Of a DNA stretch of 18,927 nucleotides, positions 1 through 5,866 are shown one piece after another. Position 1 is the stretch's first letter; every line of letters begins with the position of its first letter. The notes under the pieces are model-generated. The model was given only the letters and a program-made list of their open reading frames with translations. It ran no database searches and was not told the origin of the DNA. Source of the DNA: Syntrophales bacterium (GTDB lineage: Bacteria > Desulfobacterota > Syntrophia > Syntrophales > UBA8958); the NCBI GenBank assembly GCA_023231165.1, contig JALNVY010000020.1, positions 1-18,927 of the forward strand, in the 5' to 3' direction. The position numbers were made by a program, and so were the translations under genes.

Positions 1-391
1 CGGTAAGGCGGGTTGCAAGCTGGGAAGGACATCAAGCCACAGAACGGCTATGTTGAGAAACATGGTCACGTCCTTTATAGAGCATGAGTCAATCAGGACG
101 ACGGACAGTAAGGCAAAAGAACTAAAAAAGGTAGCCGAAAAGATGGTCACCTTGGGGAAAAGGGGCGATCTCCATGCCCGCAGGCAAGCACAGGCCTACG
201 TACGCACCACTTCAATGGTTGCGAAGTTGTTTGATGAACTGTCGGCAAGGTATCGTGACCGGGCCGGAGGCTATACCAGGATTGTGAAAATCGGGTTTCG
301 CAACGGAGACAATGCCCCCGAGTCCATTGTAGAATTTGTCAAAGACGCCGAAAAGGAAAAAACGAAGAAAAAAGCAGCGGCGGCAAAATAA
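1..391 (+). CDS. rplQ: 50S ribosomal protein L17, 5' end missing
   Basis: L17 is a structural protein of the large ribosomal subunit that lines the area around the polypeptide exit tunnel. The frame is open from base 2, and the bases before the first in-window ATG (position 50) translate to GKAGCKLGRTSSHRTAM, the conserved L17 N-terminus (RHRKxGRKLGRxxSHRxAM). The true start therefore lies just outside the window and only about four residues are missing. The conserved core MLRNMVTSFIEHESIRTT and the segment AKELKKVAEKMVTLGKRGD are present. The C-terminus is a lysine/alanine-rich tail (KEKTKKKAAAAK), common in this family. In most bacteria rplQ is the last gene of the alpha operon after rpoA; the strong terminator directly downstream agrees with that. 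One small oddity is Cys where Arg/Lys is usual in the KxGRKLGR stretch. Confidence 0.96.
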   Translation, partial: GKAGCKLGRTSSHRTAMLRNMVTSFIEHESIRTTDSKAKELKKVAEKMVTLGKRGDLHARRQAQAYVRTTSMVAKLFDELSARYRDRAGGYTRIVKIGFRNGDNAPESIVEFVKDAEKEKTKKKAAAAK

Positions 392-435
392 GGGCTCACA
401 GATCAGGTTATCCCCAGGATGGCTTTTATACCATG

Positions 436-470
436 AAAAAAGGCAAGTCTCTGACTTGCCTTTTTTATTT
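436..470 (+). terminator. Intrinsic terminator after rplQ
   Basis: A perfect 8-bp stem GGCAAGTC/GACTTGCC (442-449 with 453-460) has a 3-base loop TCT. It is flanked by A6 (436-441) and T6 (461-466), so the stem could extend to 14 bp and the T-tract acts on the + strand. It lies 45 bases after the rplQ stop and would end the ribosomal alpha operon transcript. Because of the A-tract it could also work in the reverse direction. Confidence 0.93.
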
Positions 471-474
471 ATTC

Positions 475-501
475 TTGTCTTTTTCGATAAAAAAGTATAA
501 G
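475..501 (+). promoter_or_regulatory. Candidate sigma-70-type promoter for the EF-Tu-like gene
   Basis: TTGTCT (475-480) and TATAAG (496-501, 5 of 6 to consensus) lie between the rplQ terminator and the next gene. The spacing of 15 bases is short, so the -35 element is doubtful and the -10 element is the stronger part. Its place directly after a strong terminator, where a new promoter is needed, supports the call. Confidence 0.4.
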
Positions 502-551
502 AGTGCCAAATTACTTCATTCGACAGTCATTTGATGAAAGGAGGTATGATT

Positions 552-812
552 ATGGCGGAAGAAAAGATCGGCGAGGTTGTAAAATTTTTTGCGAAACCTT
601 CTGTGGCAGCGGTCAAGATTGTCAACGGCGAGCTCAACGTCGGAGACACTATCAAGATTACCGGACATACGACGGATGTTACTAATAGTATAGATTCCAT
701 GGAGGTCAACAACGAGAAGGTGGCGAAAGCAGTGCCGGGGGATTATATCGGCATTAAGGTATCAGACCGTGTCCGCCCCGGCGACGAGGTTTTCAGAGTG
801 ATTCCTGATTGA
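552..812 (+). CDS. Small stand-alone EF-Tu domain-2-like protein
   Basis: The 86-residue protein resembles domain 2 of translational GTPases (EF-Tu, IF-2), a beta barrel that in those proteins helps position aminoacyl-tRNA. Visible hallmarks are VKIVNGELNVGDTIKI (compare 'G.i..GdtI.i' in EF-Tu D2), then GHTTDVTNSIDSMEVNNEKV and the turn PGDYIGIKVSDRVRPGDEVF. No GTPase domain is present or adjacent, so it cannot hydrolyse GTP by itself. Proteins of this size and type are annotated as 'translation elongation factor-like' in deltaproteobacterial and some other genomes; their function is not known to me. I chose the ATG at 552 because AAAGGAGG (537-544) lies 7 bases upstream. ATG 546 and the starts at 531/534 are too close to, or before, this site. 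The gene has its own promoter region and a hairpin after it, so it is probably monocistronic. Confidence 0.85.
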   Translation: MAEEKIGEVVKFFAKPSVAAVKIVNGELNVGDTIKITGHTTDVTNSIDSMEVNNEKVAKAVPGDYIGIKVSDRVRPGDEVFRVIPD

Positions 813-841
813 TCTGAAACACTCATATTCCTGATTGATCT
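801..841 (+). repeat. 15-bp direct repeat spanning the stop codon of the EF-Tu-like gene
   Basis: ATTCCTGATTGATCT occurs exactly at 801-815 and again at 827-841, a period of 26 bases. The first copy contains the last codons and stop (Ile-Pro-Asp-stop) and the second lies in the 3' untranslated region. This looks like a short tandem duplication of the gene end. Confidence 0.8.
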
Positions 842-886
842 AAGCCATGGATTTTCATATTTTTTTTGCGAATTCATGGCTTTTTC
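842..886 (+). terminator. Terminator-like hairpin between the EF-Tu-like gene and folC
   Basis: AAGCCATGGATT (842-853) pairs with AATTCATGGCTT (871-882), 12 bp with one G-U pair, around a 17-base loop; TTTC follows. The stem is moderate and the T-run short (TTTTT at 881-885 includes the last stem bases), so termination may be partial. The ATG at 876, one possible folC start, lies inside the 3' arm. Confidence 0.5.
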
Positions 887-893
887 TATATTC

Positions 894-2183
894 ATGATGA
901 CACAATGGAATCCTTATACATACCTGAACGGGCTTGAGAAAATGGGAATCCGCATGGACCTCGACGCTGTTAGGAAGATCCTGAAAGTGCTGGGAAATCC
1001 GGAAAGAGAATATCCATCCATCCTCATTGCCGGCACTAATGGTAAAGGCTCCGTTGCGGCGATGGCGGCTTCCATCCTCAGCGCGGGAGGCTTTTCTGTC
1101 GGCCTCTACACCTCTCCTCATCTTACCGATATAAGAGAACGAATACGCATAGGCAACATGATGATTACGGAACGGGAATTTGGGAAAACCACGCGGGATG
1201 TTGATGATCATCTGACAGAGCCGCTGACATATTTTGAGTTCATGACGGTGCTGGCCTTCCACCATTTTCGGCAAAAAAAAATAGACGTTGCGGTTGTGGA
1301 AGTTGGTATGGGTGGACGACTCGATGCGACGCATGTTGTTGATCCTTCCGTGGCGGTTATCTCTCATATTGCCCTGGACCATCAGGAGTATTTAGGGAAA
1401 CGCTTAAAGGATATTGCCGGAGAAAAGTCGGCAATCATCCCGAAACGAGGCATTTGTATCACCGGGGTTCGGCAGCTGTCGGCCCGGCAGGTAATAGTGG
1501 ACACTTGCCGGGAAAGGGAGGCGACTCTCCTGAGGATTGGCGGGGAAATACAGGTATACCGACATCGGGACGACGCCTTTTCTTACCGGAGTTCGGCCCA
1601 TGCCTATACCCGTCTCCACTGTGGGCTTGTCGGAGCCCATCAGCAGATCAACGCGGCCTTAGCGATAGCCTCCGTGGAGGCAATGGCTGTTAAAGGTTTC
1701 ACTGTTAATGAGGAATCTGTCCGGGAGGGATTAGGCAATGTGATATGGGAGGGACGCTTGGAAGTCCTGCAGAAAAACCCGGTCCTACTGCTGGACGGCG
1801 CTCACAACCCTGCGGGGATCGGATCACTGTGCCGTGCCCTCAGAAATAAATTTTCATTCCGCCGCCTCATCATCTTATTTGGCGTCCTCCGGGACAAGCA
1901 TTATCCCGATATGATCAGAAGGCTATCGGTTTTCCAGCCCCTGATGATTCTGACGCAGCCGCCAAGCGAACGTTCTATGCCCCCGGCGGAGCTTTTACCA
2001 ATTGCCCGGGCCTTTCTCCAAAGGGCAGAAATTATTCAGTCGCCTGTCGACGCCCTCAAATACGCTCTCTCCCTTGCGAGTGAGGACGATCTGATCTGCG
2101 TCACCGGTTCCCTCTATCTGGTCGGTGAAATAAAAAAAACTTTCCCTTCCATGCGAACCATGATAGCGGCGGAACGGAGATGA
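894..2183 (+). CDS. folC: Dihydrofolate synthase / folylpolyglutamate synthase
   Basis: This cytoplasmic ATP-dependent ligase of the Mur ligase family adds glutamate to dihydropteroate and/or folates, giving folates that stay in the cell. From the ATG at 894 (429 residues) the family motifs are clear. AGTNGKGSVAAM is the ATP-binding P-loop (GTNGKGS, residues 47-53), TSPHL (73-77) is the folate-side loop, and DGAHNP (301-306) is the C-terminal-domain motif. Length is close to the usual 420-440. The start is uncertain: ATG 876 is in frame but sits inside a hairpin arm, and neither 876, 894 nor 897 has a clear ribosome binding site. Family N-termini resemble TQWNPYTYLNGLEKMGIRM, which favours 894 or 897. 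The stop overlaps the lptD start (ATGA), so the two genes are probably translated in a coupled way. Whether it has both activities cannot be told from the sequence. Confidence 0.94.
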   Translation: MMTQWNPYTYLNGLEKMGIRMDLDAVRKILKVLGNPEREYPSILIAGTNGKGSVAAMAASILSAGGFSVGLYTSPHLTDIRERIRIGNMMITEREFGKTTRDVDDHLTEPLTYFEFMTVLAFHHFRQKKIDVAVVEVGMGGRLDATHVVDPSVAVISHIALDHQEYLGKRLKDIAGEKSAIIPKRGICITGVRQLSARQVIVDTCREREATLLRIGGEIQVYRHRDDAFSYRSSAHAYTRLHCGLVGAHQQINAALAIASVEAMAVKGFTVNEESVREGLGNVIWEGRLEVLQKNPVLLLDGAHNPAGIGSLCRALRNKFSFRRLIILFGVLRDKHYPDMIRRLSVFQPLMILTQPPSERSMPPAELLPIARAFLQRAEIIQSPVDALKYALSLASEDDLICVTGSLYLVGEIKKTFPSMRTMIAAERR

Positions 2184-4783
2184 TCACGCAGGATAAACAG
2201 ACAAAATGGGCCCTTTTTAAGGAAAGGCTTATCAATCTTTGGAAAATCCTTACGTGCTTCGCCATGGTACTGGTGTTTTTTACCCCTGCGGCTATCGTCT
2301 TCGGAGATGAAATCACTTCCTGCCAGGGGGTTGTGCGCGACCAGCAGGGGAACCCTCTTGCCGGAGTTTTCGTTGAACTAAAGAATGAGCCCTACACGCT
2401 GATCGTGACCGGTCCTGATGGATCATTTCTCCTGATGGATCTCCCCGCCGAGAAACCACTTTCAATATCTATTCATAAGGAAGGTTACTTTCCGGTCTTT
2501 GAGACATTTTCCCCTCGGGCGGGAGAAAAAAATGTCAAAGTGATGGTACTGTCAGTCCTGCCCCCAGAGCCGCTTCAGGCGGAGCCAGTTGCCGCTGGAG
2601 CAGGACAGCCGCAACCTGTAAGCATTGAGGCGGATTCTCTGAGCTATGAACAGGATACCGACACCTATCATGCCGAAGGAGATGTTATAATCCGTTACGC
2701 CGGAAACATCCTTACCTCTGATTCCGCTGATCTCAACAGTAAGACAGACGAGGCATTTGCCCAGGGACAGGTAGTCCTAAAAAGCAAGCAGGACGTCATG
2801 GCGGGATCACGGATGAAGATGCACATGCCATCGCAAACGGGCGTTCTTGAGGAAGGGCAGGTTTTTATTGCGGAGACACATTTTTACATTAAGGGCGATC
2901 GAATTGAGAAAAGGGGCGAAACCACGTATTTTGTGGTAAATGGTCAGGCCACAACCTGCGACGGGGAAGCGCCGGACTGGCGCTTGACGGGCAAGACGAT
3001 GAACGTTACCGTTGATGGGTATGGAACAATCACACACGGCAAATTTTATGCGGGGAAGGCGCCGGTGATCTACACCCCTTTTTTCCTTTTCCCCGCCAAG
3101 ACTGACCGCCAGTCAGGTTTTCTCTTCCCCAACCGCATGAGTTTTTCGTCAGAGAAGCTCGGATGGGATGTAGGTATCCCTTTTTATTGGGCCATTTCCA
3201 AGGATACCGATGCCACCTTTTACCAGCGCTACATGAGCGAGCGGGGATTTCAGGAAGGGGCGGAGTTTCGCTTTGCCAGCGAGTCAACAACGGGCGTCCT
3301 CTATGGTGATTTCCTTAATGACAGCAAGAGAATTACGGAAAGCGTGGGTAACTTAAGCCGGGATTGGCAGTCTAACCAGCAACGGTGGTCTTTTTACTGG
3401 AATCAGGAAACGCGCTTTGATCCGACCCTCAATTTCCGGGCCGATGTCGCCAAGGTGTCAGATAACTGGTATTTTAAGGATTTTTCCTCCTATAATTACT
3501 TCCTCGCTAATTACTCTCTCGACCAGGTGCAACCCTTTAAAAGGGTTGCCTTCGTCGGCGACGAAGCGCTGCCTTCTCTTGTTTCTACCCTCCGCCTCGT
3601 CAAGAGCTGGCAACTCTTCAATCTGACTACCCTGGTGCAAGATACGAAAGATTTAACCGTTGCCTCCAATGACGGAACCCTCCAGAAATACCCGGAGGTT
3701 ACCCTCACCGGGGCGAAGGCGCCCCTCTTCGGTTCCCCGGTCAATTATGAAATTGCCTCAACCTATGATTATTTCTACCGGGGCCAGGGTCAGAAGGGAC
3801 AATCCCTGGACATTAATCCCACCCTTTCTCTACCCTATAACGTGGGCGATTATTTTCAGTTGACCCCTTTTGGCGGCGTGCAGGGGACCTTCTGGTGGCG
3901 GGATGATAATATCGAAGATGGCCTGGCGAAGATGGGGGACCGGGAGGTATACAGGGCCGGCGCCAATCTGACCTCGGAAATTCACCGGGTCTTCCAGATC
4001 GGCGGCAAGAACCTGAGCCGGATCCGCCACAGCATTCAGCCCGAGGTTACATATATGTACGTTCCTCACGCCCGCCAAGACAGCCTGCCGAATTACATCG
4101 GCGCGCTCACATACGTTCCTAATACCCTGCAGACCCTGCAGAGCGGACTGCCGAATTATGCCGTTGCGGTTGGTGAACAGAATACCGTGACTTACGGCCT
4201 GACCAACACATTGACTGCCAGGATTCTCGATAAAGCCGGCAATGCGACGTATCTAGAGTTTTTACGGTTCAAGCTGTCCCAGGCCTATGACATCAAGGCG
4301 GCTGCGGCGGATACGTTCCCGGCGGGAACGGAGCGGCAGACCTTCAGCAATATTGCTCTGGAGCTCGACTTCAAGCCGGTGACATATTTTTCTTTTTCCG
4401 CCCGGAATCAATACAGCACTTATACCATGAACTGGTACCAGGCCAACTATGACATGGGAGTGAGCGATTGGCGAGGTGATTCCGCCAACGTAATTTATCG
4501 TTATACCCAGAATACCGGGACTATCCAGAATACCCAGAATGGTATCGAAGAGGTCAATCTGCTATTGACGGCTCCGGTAACGAAGAGTTTTGGTCTCAAC
4601 TTTAACTTAAAACGAGATCTGCTGAATGACAGAAATATTGAAACCACTTATGGGTTCACTTACAAACGACAATGTTGGAACATCGGCTTCAGATACGGGG
4701 TTCGGAACACCATAGATACAAATGGCGTGGTTCAGCCCGATGATAAAATCTATGAATTTCAATTTGCCATTGCTGGTCTATGA
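2180..4783 (+). CDS. lptD: LPS-assembly outer-membrane protein LptD with extra N-terminal domain
   Basis: LptD (with lipoprotein LptE) takes LPS from the periplasmic Lpt bridge and inserts it in the outer leaflet. The 867 residues read, in order: a signal peptide (hydrophobic ~20-41, likely cleavage near VFG/DE at 42), a carboxypeptidase-regulatory-like beta-sandwich (~45-127; CQGVVRDQQGNPLAGVFVEL, GPDGSFLLMDLP), a Pro/Ala-rich linker, an OstA/LptA-like domain (~147-250; SIEADSLSYEQDTDTYHAEG), then the LptD barrel to the C-terminus. The barrel start has TTCDGEAPDW and GKAPVIYTPFFLFP, typical of LptD. Mature cysteines are C48, C260 and C832. C260 matches the position of E. coli C173 and C832 that of the C-terminal Cys pair, so one inter-domain disulfide is likely. 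The extra N-terminal domain is not in E. coli LptD. The start at 2180 overlaps the folC stop (ATGA). A GGAA lies 5 bases upstream. Confidence 0.93.
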   Translation: MITQDKQTKWALFKERLINLWKILTCFAMVLVFFTPAAIVFGDEITSCQGVVRDQQGNPLAGVFVELKNEPYTLIVTGPDGSFLLMDLPAEKPLSISIHKEGYFPVFETFSPRAGEKNVKVMVLSVLPPEPLQAEPVAAGAGQPQPVSIEADSLSYEQDTDTYHAEGDVIIRYAGNILTSDSADLNSKTDEAFAQGQVVLKSKQDVMAGSRMKMHMPSQTGVLEEGQVFIAETHFYIKGDRIEKRGETTYFVVNGQATTCDGEAPDWRLTGKTMNVTVDGYGTITHGKFYAGKAPVIYTPFFLFPAKTDRQSGFLFPNRMSFSSEKLGWDVGIPFYWAISKDTDATFYQRYMSERGFQEGAEFRFASESTTGVLYGDFLNDSKRITESVGNLSRDWQSNQQRWSFYWNQETRFDPTLNFRADVAKVSDNWYFKDFSSYNYFLANYSLDQVQPFKRVAFVGDEALPSLVSTLRLVKSWQLFNLTTLVQDTKDLTVASNDGTLQKYPEVTLTGAKAPLFGSPVNYEIASTYDYFYRGQGQKGQSLDINPTLSLPYNVGDYFQLTPFGGVQGTFWWRDDNIEDGLAKMGDREVYRAGANLTSEIHRVFQIGGKNLSRIRHSIQPEVTYMYVPHARQDSLPNYIGALTYVPNTLQTLQSGLPNYAVAVGEQNTVTYGLTNTLTARILDKAGNATYLEFLRFKLSQAYDIKAAAADTFPAGTERQTFSNIALELDFKPVTYFSFSARNQYSTYTMNWYQANYDMGVSDWRGDSANVIYRYTQNTGTIQNTQNGIEEVNLLLTAPVTKSFGLNFNLKRDLLNDRNIETTYGFTYKRQCWNIGFRYGVRNTIDTNGVVQPDDKIYEFQFAIAGL

Positions 4784-4804
4784 AAATCTGCCCTGTTAAG
4801 ATGG

Positions 4805-4880
4805 ACACCTTCGCAAAAAGTCCAGAAATTACCTCCCCCTTTGACAAGAGAGGGGGAAAAATGGGTTTTTGCGAGTTCAT
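4805..4880. repeat. MITE- or REP-like imperfect palindrome upstream of rplM
   Basis: An outer inverted repeat TCGCAAAAA (4811-4819) / TTTTTGCGA (4866-4874) encloses an inner perfect stem TCCCCCT (4834-4840) / AGGGGGA (4851-4857) with a 10-base loop. The whole is about 70 bases in an intergenic space and codes for nothing. Similar CTTCGCAAAAA...TTTTTGCGA elements seem to me to recur in deltaproteobacterial genomes, but only one copy is in this window. It could also act as a weak terminator after lptD. Confidence 0.6.
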
Positions 4881-4904
4881 CAGGATTATTGCGTAGGATT
4901 TTCC

Positions 4905-4933
4905 TTGACAAACGGGGGGAAATTGCGTAGCCT
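4905..4933 (+). promoter_or_regulatory. Candidate promoter for the rplM operon
   Basis: A perfect -35 hexamer TTGACA (4905-4910) is followed after 17 bases by TAGCCT (4928-4933), 3 of 6 to the -10 consensus. The predicted transcript start near 4940 would give a leader of about 28 bases before rplM. A 9-base direct repeat ATTGCGTAG (4888-4896 and 4922-4930) lies in the same region. Confidence 0.5.
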
Positions 4934-4967
4934 TCCCCACTAATTTTTAGAATCTGGTGAGTTGGAC

Positions 4968-5396
4968 ATGAAGACCTTCAATGTTAAAAAAGAAGAGGTT
5001 ATCAAAGACTGGTGTGTTGTAGACGGCCAGGGAAAAATTTTGGGAAGATTGGCGAGCGAGATTGCCAGCCGCCTCCGGGGGAAACATAAACCGATTTATA
5101 CTCCCCACCTCGACACGGGGGATTTTATAATTGTGGTCAATGCCGAAAAGATTCGACTGACGGGAAATAAACTTGCGAATAAGATCTATTACCGGCACTC
5201 GGGTTACCCCGGTGGACTTACGGAGACCACGGCGGGTAAGCTTCTTCAGGAGAAGCCGGAAGATGTTTTGAAAATAGCCGTGCGGGGAATGCTTCCGAAG
5301 AACACCTTGGGCCGGGCGATGCTCAAAAAACTGAAAATTTACAAGGGGCCGGAACATCCCCATGATGCCCAGTGTCCGAGAGTGCTTGAATTGTAA
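4968..5396 (+). CDS. rplM: 50S ribosomal protein L13
   Basis: L13 is an early-assembling structural protein of the large ribosomal subunit. The 142-residue product has the same length as E. coli L13 and shows its conserved blocks: DWCVVDGQGKILGRLASEIA, LRGKHKPIYTPHLDTGDFII, AEKIRLTGNKLANKIYYRHS and VRGMLPKNTLGRAMLKKLKI, ending in a PRVLEL-type tail. I chose ATG 4968 (MKTFNV, as in the family) over the in-frame TTG two codons earlier because GGTGA (4956-4960) is 7 bases upstream. It is followed by rpsI after 27 bases, the near-universal rplM-rpsI pair. L13 is reported to repress its own operon in E. coli; no leader structure of that kind is evident here. Confidence 0.98.
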   Translation: MKTFNVKKEEVIKDWCVVDGQGKILGRLASEIASRLRGKHKPIYTPHLDTGDFIIVVNAEKIRLTGNKLANKIYYRHSGYPGGLTETTAGKLLQEKPEDVLKIAVRGMLPKNTLGRAMLKKLKIYKGPEHPHDAQCPRVLEL

Positions 5397-5423
5397 GACA
5401 GAGCTGAAGGAGTAAGAAAAGAG

Positions 5424-5822
5424 ATGGGTGCCACAGAAAAGCGTTTTTATGCAACAGGGAAAAGAAAAACTGCCGTAGCGAGGGTTTACATGAAGCCAGG
5501 GTCGGGCGTACTGGTCATCAACAAAAGAAATTTTGACGACTATTTCACGCGGGACAGCCTGAAAATGATCATCCAGCAGCCTTTGGAATTGGTGGGAAGG
5601 AAAGATCAGTTCGATTTGTACATTAACGTCAAGGGCGGCGGTATCTCCGGTCAGGCGGGCGCCATTAAGCATGGCATATCGAAAGCACTGGTCGAGTACG
5701 ACCTGGACCTGAGACCTGCCCTTAAACGGGCTGGATTTCTAACCAGGGATGCACGGATCAAGGAGAGAAAGAAATACGGTCAGCCCGGGGCAAGGAAACG
5801 ATTCCAGTTTTCTAAACGATAA
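5424..5822 (+). CDS. rpsI: 30S ribosomal protein S9
   Basis: S9 is a small-subunit protein whose C-terminal tail reaches the P-site tRNA. The 132-residue product has the conserved N-terminal block FYATGKRKTAVARVYMKPGSG, the central INVKGGGISGQAGAIKHGIS and the basic C-terminal block LTRDARIKERKKYGQPGARK. It ends in FSKR, whose last Arg contacts the tRNA anticodon loop in known structures. A ribosome binding site AAGGAG (5407-5412) lies 11 bases before the ATG, rather far but the only candidate. An intrinsic terminator starts 8 bases after the stop, so rplM-rpsI can form a two-gene transcript. Confidence 0.98.
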   Translation: MGATEKRFYATGKRKTAVARVYMKPGSGVLVINKRNFDDYFTRDSLKMIIQQPLELVGRKDQFDLYINVKGGGISGQAGAIKHGISKALVEYDLDLRPALKRAGFLTRDARIKERKKYGQPGARKRFQFSKR

Positions 5823-5829
5823 TGACCGA

Positions 5830-5861
5830 GGGGGGCTTAGGCCTCCCTTTTTTTTGGAGGC
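5830..5861 (+). terminator. Intrinsic terminator after rpsI overlapping the argC ribosome binding site region
   Basis: GGGGGGC (5830-5836) pairs with GCCTCCC (5841-5847; one G-U) around the loop TTAG and is followed by T8 (5848-5855), a textbook terminator. The next bases GGAGGC (5856-5861) contain the argC ribosome binding site and are perfectly complementary to GCCTCC (5841-5846), the terminator's 3' arm. Two exclusive hairpins are thus possible: a terminator, or one hiding the argC ribosome binding site. Confidence 0.85.
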
Positions 5862-5866
5862 GCAGG

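Noticed and set aside
4120..4145. Tandem CCTGCAGA units in lptD.
   Set aside because: Only two short units, in frame and coding for an ordinary barrel loop; no sign of a variable repeat.
4841..4846. A second TTGACA box upstream of rplM.
   Set aside because: It lies in the loop of the palindrome and has only GGTTTT-like sequence at -10 spacing, so no promoter is supported.
4947..5672. Open frame of 241 codons on the - strand opposite rplM and rpsI.
   Set aside because: Both ribosomal proteins on the + strand are certain; the antisense frame has no family features and would cross the operon's promoter and gene junction.
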